Of a stretch of 64,000 nucleotides of DNA, positions 22,214 to 31,011 are shown piece after piece. Source of the DNA: an uncultured Bacteroides sp. (GTDB lineage Bacteria > Bacteroidota > Bacteroidia > Bacteroidales > Bacteroidaceae); contig NZ_OY782578.1 in NCBI RefSeq assembly GCF_963677945.1, positions 3,191,258 to 3,255,257 of the forward strand, read 5' to 3'. A model generated the notes under the pieces. The model saw nothing but the letters and a program-made list of their open reading frames with translations, was not told where the DNA came from and did no database searches. The position numbers and the translations under genes were made by a program. Position 1 is the first letter of the stretch, and every line of letters starts with the position of its first letter.

Positions 22214-23296
22214 ATGACAATAGAAGAGCGAAAAATAATCCATATTGACATGGATGCCTTTTATGCCTCAGTTGAGCAAAGGGATCATCCTGAGTGGAGG
22301 GGCAGACCTCTTGCTGTGGGCCATGAAGAAGAACGTGGTGTTGTAGCTACAGCTAGTTATGAAGCTCGTCGTTATGGTATTCATTCTGCAATGTCATCCG
22401 TAAAGGCTAAAAAGCTTTGCTCCGAACTAATATTTGCTCCATTGCGCATGACTGTTTACAAGTCTGTTTCTGCACAAATACATCAGATTTTTCACGAATA
22501 CACAGACATCATAGAACCTATCTCGCTCGATGAAGCATTTCTGGACGTGACTGAAAACAAAAAAGGTATTGATTTGGCCATCGATATTGCCAAAGAAATT
22601 AAGCAACGCATAAAAGAAGAAACAGGCCTTACAGCATCAGCGGGAGTTTCTTACAATAAATTTCTGGCAAAAGTAGCATCAGAACATCGTAAACCAGATG
22701 GTCTGTGCACCATTCATCCTCATAAAGCACAAGAATTTATAGACAAACTGCCAATAGAATCCTTCTGGGGAGTTGGTAAAGTGACAGCAAAGAAAATGCA
22801 TGCATTAGGCATTCATAATGGTGCACTGCTTCGAATGAGTACTCCGGATTTTCTGACCTTACAATTTGGGAAAGCAGGAATGCTCTATTATAATTTTGCA
22901 CATGGCATAGACCAGCGTGCTGTAGAATCAGAAAGAGAACGCAAATCGGTGGGATGTGAAACAACTTTCGAACACGATTTAGAAATAAATAGTTCTATTA
23001 TAATAGAGTTATATCACGTTGCTCAAGAGCTTATACAAAGATTAGAAAAATCAGGTTTTAAAGGTTACACTCTTACATTGAAAATAAAATTTAATGATTT
23101 TACTCAGAAAACGCGTAGCATTAGCGAAGACCATCCACTCACAACATTAAAAGAAATTCTACCTTTAGCCAAAGAACTACTTAAAGGTGTAGATCTAGCC
23201 AATCACCCTATCCGCTTGTTGGGACTGAGTGTATCTAATCCTTGGGAAGAAATAGACTCTCGAGGATACAAGCAATTATTGTTTAAATTCAAATAG
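22214..23296 (+). CDS. dinB: DNA polymerase IV (Y family)
   Basis: 360 residues from the ATG at 22214 (MTIEERKIIHIDMDAFYASVE). Motifs in order: HIDMDAFYASVEQRDHP (first catalytic Asp), YEARRYGIHSAM, SLDEAFLDVT (catalytic Asp-Glu), SAGVSYNKFLAKVASEHRKP, and the helix-hairpin-helix WGVGKVTAKKMHALGI; the little-finger domain occupies the last ~110 residues. It performs error-prone translesion synthesis. The C-terminal LLFKFK may be a weak clamp-binding tail; that is uncertain. An earlier in-frame ATG at 22181 would add an odd hydrophobic leader and lies upstream of the promoter box. Confidence 0.94.
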   Translation: MTIEERKIIHIDMDAFYASVEQRDHPEWRGRPLAVGHEEERGVVATASYEARRYGIHSAMSSVKAKKLCSELIFAPLRMTVYKSVSAQIHQIFHEYTDIIEPISLDEAFLDVTENKKGIDLAIDIAKEIKQRIKEETGLTASAGVSYNKFLAKVASEHRKPDGLCTIHPHKAQEFIDKLPIESFWGVGKVTAKKMHALGIHNGALLRMSTPDFLTLQFGKAGMLYYNFAHGIDQRAVESERERKSVGCETTFEHDLEINSSIIIELYHVAQELIQRLEKSGFKGYTLTLKIKFNDFTQKTRSISEDHPLTTLKEILPLAKELLKGVDLANHPIRLLGLSVSNPWEEIDSRGYKQLLFKFK

Positions 23297-23403
23297 AATA
23301 TTCAGATTTAAATAAACAAACAAAAGATTATCCCATTATCAATTTAATATCTATATTTATAGCCATATATCAACAAAAAGTCTAAATAATAACATTTTAG
23401 ATC

Positions 23404-24321
23404 ATGGCTATCCCAACATCGAGAACTAAAGAACGTGGCCAAATAATAATAAACAAAGACCTTTGCAATGGCTGCGGACTATGTGTTTCTGTTTGCAAAG
23501 ATTTTAGTCTGACAATTGAAAACGGAAAAGTAAAGCAGTCAGATAATCCATTATTCGGCTGTTTAGCTTGTGGACATTGCATGATGATATGTCCACAACA
23601 AGCAATCACCATTGAAGGAAGATGTACGTCAACCGATGATTTAATAGAAATGCCTTCCAAAGAAGAAGCTGCATCTTATAAATCAATGCTGAATTTACTG
23701 TACCGTCGCCGGAGTATCCGTGAGTTTAAAGATGTACCCGTTGAAAGTGAATTAATAGATCAAATATTAGAAGCTGCACAAACAGCACCAATGGGCTTAC
23801 CACCCTCGGACGTGCATGTGTTAGTATTCGACAGCAAAGAAAAAGTTTCAGCATTTGCAAAAGACTTCTGTCATTATCTGGAAAATATGAAATGGTTTGT
23901 TTCCAAATGGTTTCTCATGCTAATGAGGCCAATCTGGGGAAAAGCAAACACAGAACTATTTAAAGGATTTGTTCGTCCTTGTGTTTACGCTTATACCGAT
24001 TACATGATGAAAGGCGAAAACATTGTAAATTATGATGCACCGGTTGCACTATATTTTTACGCGACTCCCTATAGCGATCCGGCTGATCCGCTCATAGCTG
24101 CAACATACGCCATGCTTGCTGCCGAGTCATTGGGTTTGGGTACCTGCTTTAACGGTGCGGTACACCCATTTATCCAAAACGGAAAAGCAGCCAGACTATT
24201 TAGAGAAAAATATGGAATTAAACACAAAAGTCGTGAAGGTATATTCCTTCTTATTGGTTACCCGAAAGTAAAATACACATCAAGCATAAAACGAACATTC
24301 GCTTCAATCGATAGAATTTAG
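23404..24321 (+). CDS. Ferredoxin-nitroreductase fusion protein
   Basis: 305 residues. The N-terminal ~85 residues hold two [4Fe-4S] ferredoxin motifs (CNGCGLCVSVC and CLACGHCMMIC, each followed by a further Cys-Pro-type residue context). Residues ~95-305 are an FMN nitroreductase-family domain (YRRRSIREFKDVPV, AAQTAPMGLPPS, AESLGLGTCFNG). Such fusions are common in anaerobes and reduce unknown flavin or nitro substrates using ferredoxin-level electrons. No neighbour suggests its substrate. A strong terminator lies 140 nt downstream, with a four-unit repeat cluster in between. Confidence 0.88.
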   Translation: MAIPTSRTKERGQIIINKDLCNGCGLCVSVCKDFSLTIENGKVKQSDNPLFGCLACGHCMMICPQQAITIEGRCTSTDDLIEMPSKEEAASYKSMLNLLYRRRSIREFKDVPVESELIDQILEAAQTAPMGLPPSDVHVLVFDSKEKVSAFAKDFCHYLENMKWFVSKWFLMLMRPIWGKANTELFKGFVRPCVYAYTDYMMKGENIVNYDAPVALYFYATPYSDPADPLIAATYAMLAAESLGLGTCFNGAVHPFIQNGKAARLFREKYGIKHKSREGIFLLIGYPKVKYTSSIKRTFASIDRI

Positions 24322-24347
24322 CTTATAGTCGTCAGGATATTTATTGG

Positions 24348-24420
24348 CCAATGGTTTAAATTCTTTAGTCAATAAATTAAAATCATAGACCAATAAAGTC
24401 CAGTTATTCACCAATAATTT
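24348..24420. repeat. Four CCAAT words at exact 21-nt period (cluster 2)
   Basis: CCAATGGTT (24348), TCAATAAAT (24369), CCAATAAAG (24390) and CCAATAATT (24411) are exactly 21 nt apart. The consensus (nCCAATAAAT, then AAA-rich) is shared with the cluster at 34450. It lies between the nitroreductase stop and its terminator, so it is probably in the transcript's 3' UTR. Confidence 0.85.
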
Positions 24421-24463
24421 TGAATTATATTCTGAATGTCAGATGAGGCATTAAAGATAAAAT

Positions 24464-24509
24464 CCCCTGCAATGCTTATTCATTATAACATTGCAGGGGC
24501 AGTTTTTTT
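24464..24509 (+). terminator. Terminator after nitroreductase gene
   Basis: Perfect 11-bp stem CCCCTGCAATG/CATTGCAGGGG (24464-24474 with 24489-24499), followed by CAG and seven T residues. Confidence 0.88.
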
Positions 24510-24562
24510 CAACGATTTAGATAACTTCTTTACAAGCAAAGGCTTGTATACAATATTTTATA

Positions 24563-25201
24563 TTAGAATTTATAGCCAGCAGTTATTCCAAAGTTAATAT
24601 TCTTTGGAGCATTATCAGCATCTCCTAATTTTGTTAATCCAAGCTGACTTTCAAGTCCAATAATAACTTTATTAAATTCTAATGACACTCCAAAACCTAA
24701 TCCGGCATCAAATCTTTTGAGGCCATCACTACCGAATGTATCAGTATCATCCGATTTACTTTGACCATTTACACTAACCTTACCTGTTGTTTTTCCACCT
24801 ACACCGTATGCAAAATATGGACCGGCTGCAATTACAAAATTAGTATTGTTAGAAATTGGCATTCTTGCTTGTAGATTAACCGGTAATTCAAGATACATTT
24901 GGTTAATAGTTATTTTAGCGCTGTATCCTTCAATTTCTCCTGTTCCCTTTGTTCCTTTTGAAGTTAAGAACAAAGATGGCTGCAAAGACCATGTATTATC
25001 TAACGCATATTCCATGCCAACGCCAAGTTTAAAACCAATTTTTGCATCTAATTCATCAGTACCTTCACCTGTCCAGTTACTAATATTCAGACCAGCCTTT
25101 GCGTTCCATGAAACAGGAGTTGCATTTGTTTGAGAACTTTGTGCATTTATCAGGGAATTACATCCTAATAAAATAGCCGCTAATAAAAACAGTTTTTTCA
25201 T
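24563..25201 (-). CDS. Outer-membrane beta-barrel protein (PorT-like fold)
   Basis: 212 residues with signal peptide MKKLFLLAAILLGCNSLINAQ. The mature part starts SWNAKAGLNISNWTG and has the eight-strand pattern of small Bacteroidetes barrels (KAGLNIS; KLGVGMEYAL; LELPVNLQAR; AAGPYFAYGVGG; DAGLGFGVSLEF), ending in FGITAGYKF with aromatic C-terminal residue. Family members are generally of unknown function. A 5' region with a possible CCCCA/TGGGG stem lies just upstream on the minus strand (25224-25258), which may be a leader structure. Confidence 0.82.
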   Translation of the reverse strand: MKKLFLLAAILLGCNSLINAQSSQTNATPVSWNAKAGLNISNWTGEGTDELDAKIGFKLGVGMEYALDNTWSLQPSLFLTSKGTKGTGEIEGYSAKITINQMYLELPVNLQARMPISNNTNFVIAAGPYFAYGVGGKTTGKVSVNGQSKSDDTDTFGSDGLKRFDAGLGFGVSLEFNKVIIGLESQLGLTKLGDADNAPKNINFGITAGYKF

Positions 25202-25599
25202 ATAAAATAGTTTATGCCTTTAGTCCCCAATCAGGCGTTTCTTATTTTAAGCGTGGGGATAAAATTATTTATCACAATCAATTGCTATATAAACAATCAT
25301 ATTCAGCAATATGAATTAAATAACCTTTAACGCTATATAAAAAAAGACGTTACAAATATATTCATCTTTTTCATACAAAACAATAATTATTACAACTTAT
25401 TTTCAGTCTTTATTATATAGTAACTTCTAAAATATTAATGTCTAGATATTTATACTTTTATATTTAAACAGATTTATCGAATAACAGTTCAGATATTTCC
25501 TTCATAATAAGCCAATATTATGTAATACAATTCAAACCATTTCTATTATGACTTGTTTTTAATTAGAGAGAAGGAATAATCGTCTTTAATTCAGGAGTT
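25202..25599. other. Divergent gene-free spacer
   Basis: Between the barrel gene (minus) and the LRR gene (plus). Very AT-rich. Only a weak inverted repeat near the barrel gene start is visible; no consensus promoter box can be assigned with confidence. Confidence 0.45.
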
Positions 25600-26316
25600 A
25601 TGAAAGCAAGTGTTATTTCTAAAATCATATTAGTTGTAATATTTCTGTTATCATACTTTAAAGTAGAAGCGCAGAATATTGTATCTGATACTATAAAAGT
25701 TTCTGCCGGAAATTTAAATTCACTTCTTGGAGATAAAAAAGATCTCATTACAAACTTAACTCTCAAAGGGAAAATAAACGGAACAGATATTACAACAATT
25801 CGAAGTATGGCAAAATTAACTGTACTCGATATGTCAAAAGCAAGTATAGTAAAAGGAGGCGTTTTTATAAGTTCTTTATATGATGATAAAATCGATGTAT
25901 CAAATGACGAAATTCCTGAAGAAGCCTTCTATGCCAAAGATAATCTAAAAACAATAACCCTTCCTGAAAACATAACAGCAATCGGTCTTAAAGCATTTTC
26001 AGATTGCACAGTCCTCACTGCAATAATAATTCCCGAAGGGGTTACTTCTATTGGTACTAATGCATTTTATGGTTGCTTAAAACTAACAATCCTTTCTCTT
26101 CCGGCCAGTATTACTCTTATTGATTATGGTGCCTTTCAGGAATGTTCAGGATTAAAAGAAATACATTGTAAAGCTACTACTCCACCCAAGATCACCCCTT
26201 TTACATTCTACGGAGTACCTAAAAGTACCTGCAAATTATATGTTCCAACTGGAATTTCAGCACAAGCCAAAACTGTTGCAGGTTGGAATGAATTTAAAAT
26301 CATCCTTGAAGAATAA
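25600..26316 (+). CDS. Exported BspA-type leucine-rich repeat protein
   Basis: 238 residues, signal peptide MKASVISKIILVVIFLLSYFKVEAQ. After a ~70-residue N-terminal part (NLTLKGKINGTDITTIRSMAKLTVLDMS, itself an LRR-like start typical of this family), residues ~110-195 carry three to four LRR_5 repeats (LKTITLPENITAIGLKAFSDC, LTAIIIPEGVTSIGTNAFYGC, LTILSLPASITLIDYGAFQEC). The C-terminal CKLYVPTGISAQAK...GWNEFKII is the usual closing module. It is short for the family and lacks a sorting domain. Role unknown; family members often bind host or matrix proteins. Confidence 0.85.
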   Translation: MKASVISKIILVVIFLLSYFKVEAQNIVSDTIKVSAGNLNSLLGDKKDLITNLTLKGKINGTDITTIRSMAKLTVLDMSKASIVKGGVFISSLYDDKIDVSNDEIPEEAFYAKDNLKTITLPENITAIGLKAFSDCTVLTAIIIPEGVTSIGTNAFYGCLKLTILSLPASITLIDYGAFQECSGLKEIHCKATTPPKITPFTFYGVPKSTCKLYVPTGISAQAKTVAGWNEFKIILEE

Positions 26317-26358
26317 TTGAAATTGAGAAAATCTTTTTAATCAATTATTACTGATTAT

Positions 26359-27150
26359 CTATCTCATATTATATGTATGAATACTTGTTCCTTGTGCTGA
26401 TGGTAAATAATTAATTCCATACCAACACATCTGCAACAACACGAAAGACATAAGAAGTATAACAAGCGCTTTTCGATATTCATTCCTTTTATGAAGACGA
26501 AAATGAATGTAGCATAAATAACTTAACCATGTAGCGGCCGCCCACGTTTCTTTGGGATCCCAACTCCAGTAGTGCCCCCATGCTTCTTTTGCCCACAAGG
26601 CTCCGGATAGTAAACCAAGAGTTAAGAATGATAATCCAACATTAGCCAGATTATCACACAAATCCATCTCCATAGGCGATATTTTTTGTTTCTTCTTCCA
26701 AAGAAGGTAAATAGCCATTACTGCGGCAGCACCCAACATTGCGTAAGCAAACATATATACGATAACATGTGGTGCAAACCAAGGGCTTTGTAATGCAGGC
26801 ATCAATGTTTTATTGTGTATCTCGGGCTTTAGTATATTGATGCAAATAAATACTAATGACAGAATAGTACTAAAACTAAGAATCCATTTATATTTCCATC
26901 GGCTATATGTAATAATACCCACTAGCGGAAGGAAGAATGAATACCACAAACGAGTTTCGCCCATAGTCCGCATAGGAGGACGTTCAAGTGAAATCCACAT
27001 TCCTAAGATAAATATAAAGAAGACTGTTAATCCAACTATTGTAAATCCGTGAACAAATACGGGCCTTTTCTCTCTCCAGGCAGCATACGCACCAAAAATC
27101 CAGAAGCAAAGAGACACTATGGCAAACAACGAAAAATATTCCCAACTCAT
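26359..27150 (-). CDS. ccsA: Cytochrome c biogenesis protein CcsA (heme handling)
   Basis: 263 residues, about eight membrane helices, with the tryptophan-rich WGHYWSWDPKETWAAATW heme-handling motif near residue 195 and flanking His residues (AWFAPH-type segment near 130 and YIHFRLH). Together with ResB it forms the System II synthase that exports heme and attaches it to CxxCH motifs outside the membrane. Its start overlaps the resB stop by 4 nt (27147-27150), so translation is coupled. It is the last gene of the nrfHA-resB-ccsA operon and serves the nine hemes of NrfHA. Confidence 0.92.
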   Translation of the reverse strand: MSWEYFSLFAIVSLCFWIFGAYAAWREKRPVFVHGFTIVGLTVFFIFILGMWISLERPPMRTMGETRLWYSFFLPLVGIITYSRWKYKWILSFSTILSLVFICINILKPEIHNKTLMPALQSPWFAPHVIVYMFAYAMLGAAAVMAIYLLWKKKQKISPMEMDLCDNLANVGLSFLTLGLLSGALWAKEAWGHYWSWDPKETWAAATWLSYLCYIHFRLHKRNEYRKALVILLMSFVLLQMCWYGINYLPSAQGTSIHTYNMR

Positions 27151-28385
27151 ACTTTATCCTCCTTATTCTTTTTAGCCATAGTAAACATACATATTGCCCC
27201 AACTACCATCATTAATATACCTGTATACACTACTGGTAACCATGGATCTTTTACTAACTGGAACACACTAACCTCACTCCACCTGCCTTTTGATTCATCA
27301 TAACTTAATTGATAAATTTTCCATCCATCAATTTCAAAAGGCTTATTCACCTCAATTGTTGCATCTTTAACTTTCTTGGATTCTAAATATACTGTTACAT
27401 TCGAATAAAAACGTTGTGGTTCCAGTTCAGGCATTACCAGACTCACTTTATCATCCAACTTTATTGCATTGTAAGGAAACATAAAGTTTCCGCAACTCAC
27501 CCACCCTTCACGAGATATGCCTGTTTTATGATTTATTGCTTTCACATAAAGAGCTTTTGTTGCTCCAAAAGAATGAAACTCAACATACCGAAGTGTATCT
27601 ACTGATGGCACACTTGCAGCATATGTAAGATACTTTTTTACTGAGATAGTCCAGTCAAGCAGCTGACCGGCTCCAAGGCCAGGCTCTACTAAAAACGTGG
27701 CAGACTTTCCTTGAGGAAGAGATGCGCCTGTTTCGTTGTCGATCAGCATTAATTTAGGTGGATACTCTTTAATTGAAAATTTATGCAATTCAATAGCTAA
27801 AGGCAATTCAACAACTTCCTTTCGTTCATTTAAAGCACGCCATTCAGGTCTGCCGGCCATTGTAGTCATTTCGAGTTTTTGAATATCTGCACTTCCTAAA
27901 ATAGAACCAACCAGCGCCAACAATAAACCGATATGATTCAACATAAAAGATATATCACTCCACTTAAAATGGTTCAATCTTCTTATTATTGTCATTGATA
28001 AAATAATAATCATCCAAAGAAATAATAGTGCGAAAGACCATGCTGAAAGCATCTGAGAGAATCCAATGAAGTTACCTTCCATCGTAATATAACCGGGAGC
28101 CTGCTTGATTAGTCCCATCAAAACAATCATAAATACCATAGATGACATGGAAGATATGGCAGCCTGATAACTACTAAGCCAGCTAACTATATAAGATGAT
28201 TTCTTGTATTTAAGATATAATACCGTTAGCAATAAAAAATATCCAATTCCTGAAATCAGATTAACAGGATATGCAAGAGCATCAAGATTTAATTTTCCAA
28301 TTGAGATCTGGAGCATTGTGCCCGTAATAAATAATCCGATACAGATTGAATATCCTTCTTTAAATCCCCAAGGTTGTTTCCACAT
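27147..28385 (-). CDS. resB: Cytochrome c biogenesis protein ResB/CcsB
   Basis: 412 residues from the ATG at 28385 (MWKQPWGFKEG); a TTG at 28403 would add six residues. Four N-terminal membrane helices, a periplasmic domain of ~200 residues (LEMTTMAGRPEWRA ... GWKIYQLSYDESKGRWSEVSVFQLVKDPWLPVVYTG) and a final membrane helix match ResB. The YQLSYDESKG(R)WS segment and the following VKDPW are family landmarks. It holds reduced apocytochrome for heme ligation by CcsA. It lies between nrfA and ccsA on the same strand. Confidence 0.9.
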   Translation of the reverse strand: MWKQPWGFKEGYSICIGLFITGTMLQISIGKLNLDALAYPVNLISGIGYFLLLTVLYLKYKKSSYIVSWLSSYQAAISSMSSMVFMIVLMGLIKQAPGYITMEGNFIGFSQMLSAWSFALLFLWMIIILSMTIIRRLNHFKWSDISFMLNHIGLLLALVGSILGSADIQKLEMTTMAGRPEWRALNERKEVVELPLAIELHKFSIKEYPPKLMLIDNETGASLPQGKSATFLVEPGLGAGQLLDWTISVKKYLTYAASVPSVDTLRYVEFHSFGATKALYVKAINHKTGISREGWVSCGNFMFPYNAIKLDDKVSLVMPELEPQRFYSNVTVYLESKKVKDATIEVNKPFEIDGWKIYQLSYDESKGRWSEVSVFQLVKDPWLPVVYTGILMMVVGAICMFTMAKKNKEDKV

Positions 28386-28482
28386 ATAATAATATTTGTT
28401 CAATTCTTACACAAAGATAACCACTATCAACATTTAATGATGATAGTGGTTACTTTAATTTCATTCAACTTTAATCTTTATA

Positions 28483-29964
28483 TTAAATCTTTGCAAAACG
28501 TCCGTTAGCTTTTGCTTTCTCAATCCAGCGTGGAACAATCGTTTTAAGAAATTCATTTTTTGCTTTTTGTTCTTTTGGTATATCCAAACCAATATATTTC
28601 TGAGCTTTAGCTTTTGTAGAAATGTCAGGAATTGGCACATCTGCAGTGTAACCATTCTTTGCCAAAACTTTAGCAATAGCCAAACGAGCTTGCAATGCTC
28701 TGTCTATTCCATGACTCAACATGCGCTGAACTTCCTGAGGAGCATGAAATGCAGCTCCATGAGATGCAACAGAAAAGTCCCATCTCCATTGAGCCTGACG
28801 AATCAAATTCAAAGCCTCTTTCATCTGCACTTCAGTAGCTCCTTTATCCCATGCAAATTTAGCTTCTATGTGTGCTTTGGCTAGTTCTTTTTCCAGACGA
28901 GTGCGTATTTCATTGCATTTTCTTTGTCTTTCATACACATTATTGCGAAGCGTTTCTTCAGTTTCGCGGTGACAAACCTGACAGGTTCTGTCTATAGATG
29001 CTAAAGGACTTTGAATATGATGATCGCTATATTTTATTCCTCCTTCATTTTCATACGGCATATGACAGTCGGCACAAGAAACACCTCTCTGTCCATGAAT
29101 ACCTAATTGGAATATTTCAAAATCAGGATGCTGAGCTTTTAGTATAGGAGCTCTGCTTAAAGCATTCTTGTAATCAGAGTGGTTAACTTTATCGTAATAT
29201 TCTTCAATTTTTTCTACAGTCATTCCTTTATCCCAAGGAAATGTAAGATAATTGCCATCTTTTTTGAAATAATACTCAACGTGACATTGAGCACAAACCA
29301 ACGATCTCATTTCTTGGGGAGTTGCTTTATCAATATCCCTTCCCTGACGAGCAAAAGCCTCACGCAAAGCAGGACGACTTATATGCAGATTCATTGTTTT
29401 TGATTCATGGCAATCAGAACAACCTATTGGATTAACAATCTCGCTGCCAAAAGCAGACCATTTATTATTATAGAACGCATTTACTCCTATTGATTCCATC
29501 ATACGAGGAACATCCGGACTTTTACATGTCCAGCAAGTTGAAGGCTGAGGACCATCTTTATCCGTTTTAGGCGCTCCGGTTCTGAGAGTTTCACTGATAT
29601 CTTCAATAGCATGCATATGTCCTCTCGGCGTTTTATATTCTTTTGAAAAAGCATATCCGGCCCAAAGAATTACCATTTCGGGGCGTTGTTCTAACACATC
29701 CACAGCCTGATTGCCATTAAATTCACTTTTAAAACTCGTATCTGCCGTCTCTGACCAAGTTTGATACTCTCGCGGATAGTTATCTCTGAAGATTTCATTC
29801 CTGGCCTCGATGCCCTTTATATCTACTTTTCTGTTGTTATAGATACTAACCACTTCTGCTCTGTGTTCCATTAAGGATGCAACTATCAATCCTAACACAA
29901 AAACAATGACCATTGTTCCTCCAAACAACAACCATCCTTGCCATGCTTTCAGTTTCTTTTCCAT
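28483..29964 (-). CDS. nrfA: Ammonia-forming cytochrome c nitrite reductase NrfA
   Basis: 493 residues, N-terminal membrane/signal segment (WLLFGGTMVIVFVLGLIVAS). Five heme motifs: the catalytic CWTCK (residues 144-148, Lys-ligated) and four CxxCH (CSDCH, CAQCH, CADCH, CQVCH). The catalytic His is expected in the HPDFEIFQLGIHGQRGVSCADCHMPY region. It reduces nitrite to ammonium with six electrons at the periplasmic face and can also reduce NO and hydroxylamine. It follows nrfH by 25 nt and precedes resB by ~80 nt. Length and motifs are normal. Confidence 0.96.
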   Translation of the reverse strand: MEKKLKAWQGWLLFGGTMVIVFVLGLIVASLMEHRAEVVSIYNNRKVDIKGIEARNEIFRDNYPREYQTWSETADTSFKSEFNGNQAVDVLEQRPEMVILWAGYAFSKEYKTPRGHMHAIEDISETLRTGAPKTDKDGPQPSTCWTCKSPDVPRMMESIGVNAFYNNKWSAFGSEIVNPIGCSDCHESKTMNLHISRPALREAFARQGRDIDKATPQEMRSLVCAQCHVEYYFKKDGNYLTFPWDKGMTVEKIEEYYDKVNHSDYKNALSRAPILKAQHPDFEIFQLGIHGQRGVSCADCHMPYENEGGIKYSDHHIQSPLASIDRTCQVCHRETEETLRNNVYERQRKCNEIRTRLEKELAKAHIEAKFAWDKGATEVQMKEALNLIRQAQWRWDFSVASHGAAFHAPQEVQRMLSHGIDRALQARLAIAKVLAKNGYTADVPIPDISTKAKAQKYIGLDIPKEQKAKNEFLKTIVPRWIEKAKANGRFAKI

Positions 29965-29989
29965 ATCCTATATCTTTATATTTTTCTGA

Positions 29990-30556
29990 CTATTTAATTA
30001 TATTCTTCAACCATTCGGGTACAGGCGATTTCGGATAAGGAACCATTGCGTAAGGAGTTGAAGAGAGACTGTTAGTTCCTCCATGGGTAACTTGTCGATG
30101 ACAATCCCAACAAGCTTTACCTTCTCCAACCTGGGTCATCATGTAATCCACTCTACCGGTTTTTACAAATTCAGTATTTAATTGAGTGTGGCAACGGATA
30201 CAGTTATTCATTATAACTTCTGCACTTGACGGAATTGCCTGAATAGTTTGCCTCTCACTGTTGGTTAAAAACTTATATGTGTGTCTGAGGCCATCATTTG
30301 CCTTGAAGAAATATTTTTTTGCAATATTTTCGTGAGGAACGTGGCAATCATTACAGGTAGTCCCCCTATTGTGAGAACTATGTTGCCAGGTAGCATAATA
30401 TGGCCCCATTACATGACAATTGACACAAGCTGCCGGACTATCTCCCAGGTAATCTTGCACTCTTAGCAAGTAAAGAAACAGACATCCACTACCCGCAATC
30501 ACTCCTAGAAGAATGATTAATATTAGCTTGTGAGAGTATCTGATTCTTATATCCAT
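29990..30556 (-). CDS. nrfH: Nitrite reductase small subunit NrfH (quinol-oxidising tetraheme cytochrome)
   Basis: 188 residues: one N-terminal membrane helix (LILIILLGVIAGSGCLFLYLL) and four CxxCH heme motifs (CVNCH, CNDCH, CIRCH, CWDCH), as in the NapC/NrfH family. It takes electrons from menaquinol and passes them to NrfA; NrfA2H2-type complexes are known. It is the first gene of the operon. Upstream on the minus strand I could not find a convincing TAnnTTTG box, which may mean an activator-dependent promoter. Confidence 0.94.
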   Translation of the reverse strand: MDIRIRYSHKLILIILLGVIAGSGCLFLYLLRVQDYLGDSPAACVNCHVMGPYYATWQHSSHNRGTTCNDCHVPHENIAKKYFFKANDGLRHTYKFLTNSERQTIQAIPSSAEVIMNNCIRCHTQLNTEFVKTGRVDYMMTQVGEGKACWDCHRQVTHGGTNSLSSTPYAMVPYPKSPVPEWLKNIIK

Positions 30557-30919
30557 AATTATTAATGCTGAAAAAAAGATTCAATATATATTAAATCAGA
30601 AAATAATCAAAGAATAAAGGAACAGTTGAGTTCGTGATAAACTCCGTACATAAAATTAACAGCTAAATATACATATAATGCATGAAAAATAAAAATATTT
30701 AAGAGAAAAACAGAATAAAATCTAAACACATATAAACAGACATATAATATAACAATATTAATAAAATAGAAATGCAATGTGTTTGATAATAAGCATTTTA
30801 TATATAGCAGATAACTTATCCACAATTTTGATGTTCGATAACATACAATAAATATAAAATTAACATCTTTAAAAAATTAAGCAAAACACTATAAATCAAA
30901 GCATTAAATATAAAACACT
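30557..30919. other. Divergent gene-free spacer
   Basis: Lies between nrfH (minus) and the LacI-type regulator (plus). Very AT-rich; the nrf promoter must be in its left part. The right end holds the palindromic operator listed next. No credible gene is present. Confidence 0.5.
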
Positions 30920-30945
30920 AATATGTGTGTTCGAACACACATATT
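30920..30945. promoter_or_regulatory. Perfect 26-bp palindrome, likely operator of the hexuronate operon
   Basis: AATATGTGTG-TTCGAA-CACACATATT is self-complementary over all 26 positions, with central TTCGAA. Its right end touches the ATTG at 30943-30946 that is the -33 element of the promoter, so a bound repressor would block RNA polymerase. The first gene downstream is a LacI-type regulator, whose family binds such palindromes. Confidence 0.75.
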
Positions 30946-30974
30946 GCATATTCAAATCTTTAATCTTAAATTTG
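30943..30974 (+). promoter_or_regulatory. Promoter of the hexuronate operon
   Basis: ATTG (30943-30946), 20-nt spacer, TAAATTTG (30967-30974). The -7 box is perfect and the -33 box has one mismatch. It lies 38 nt upstream of the ATG at 31012 and overlaps the palindrome. Confidence 0.7.
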
Positions 30975-31011
30975 CATCGACAACATCAATAAGCCATTGC
31001 TATCAACAACA

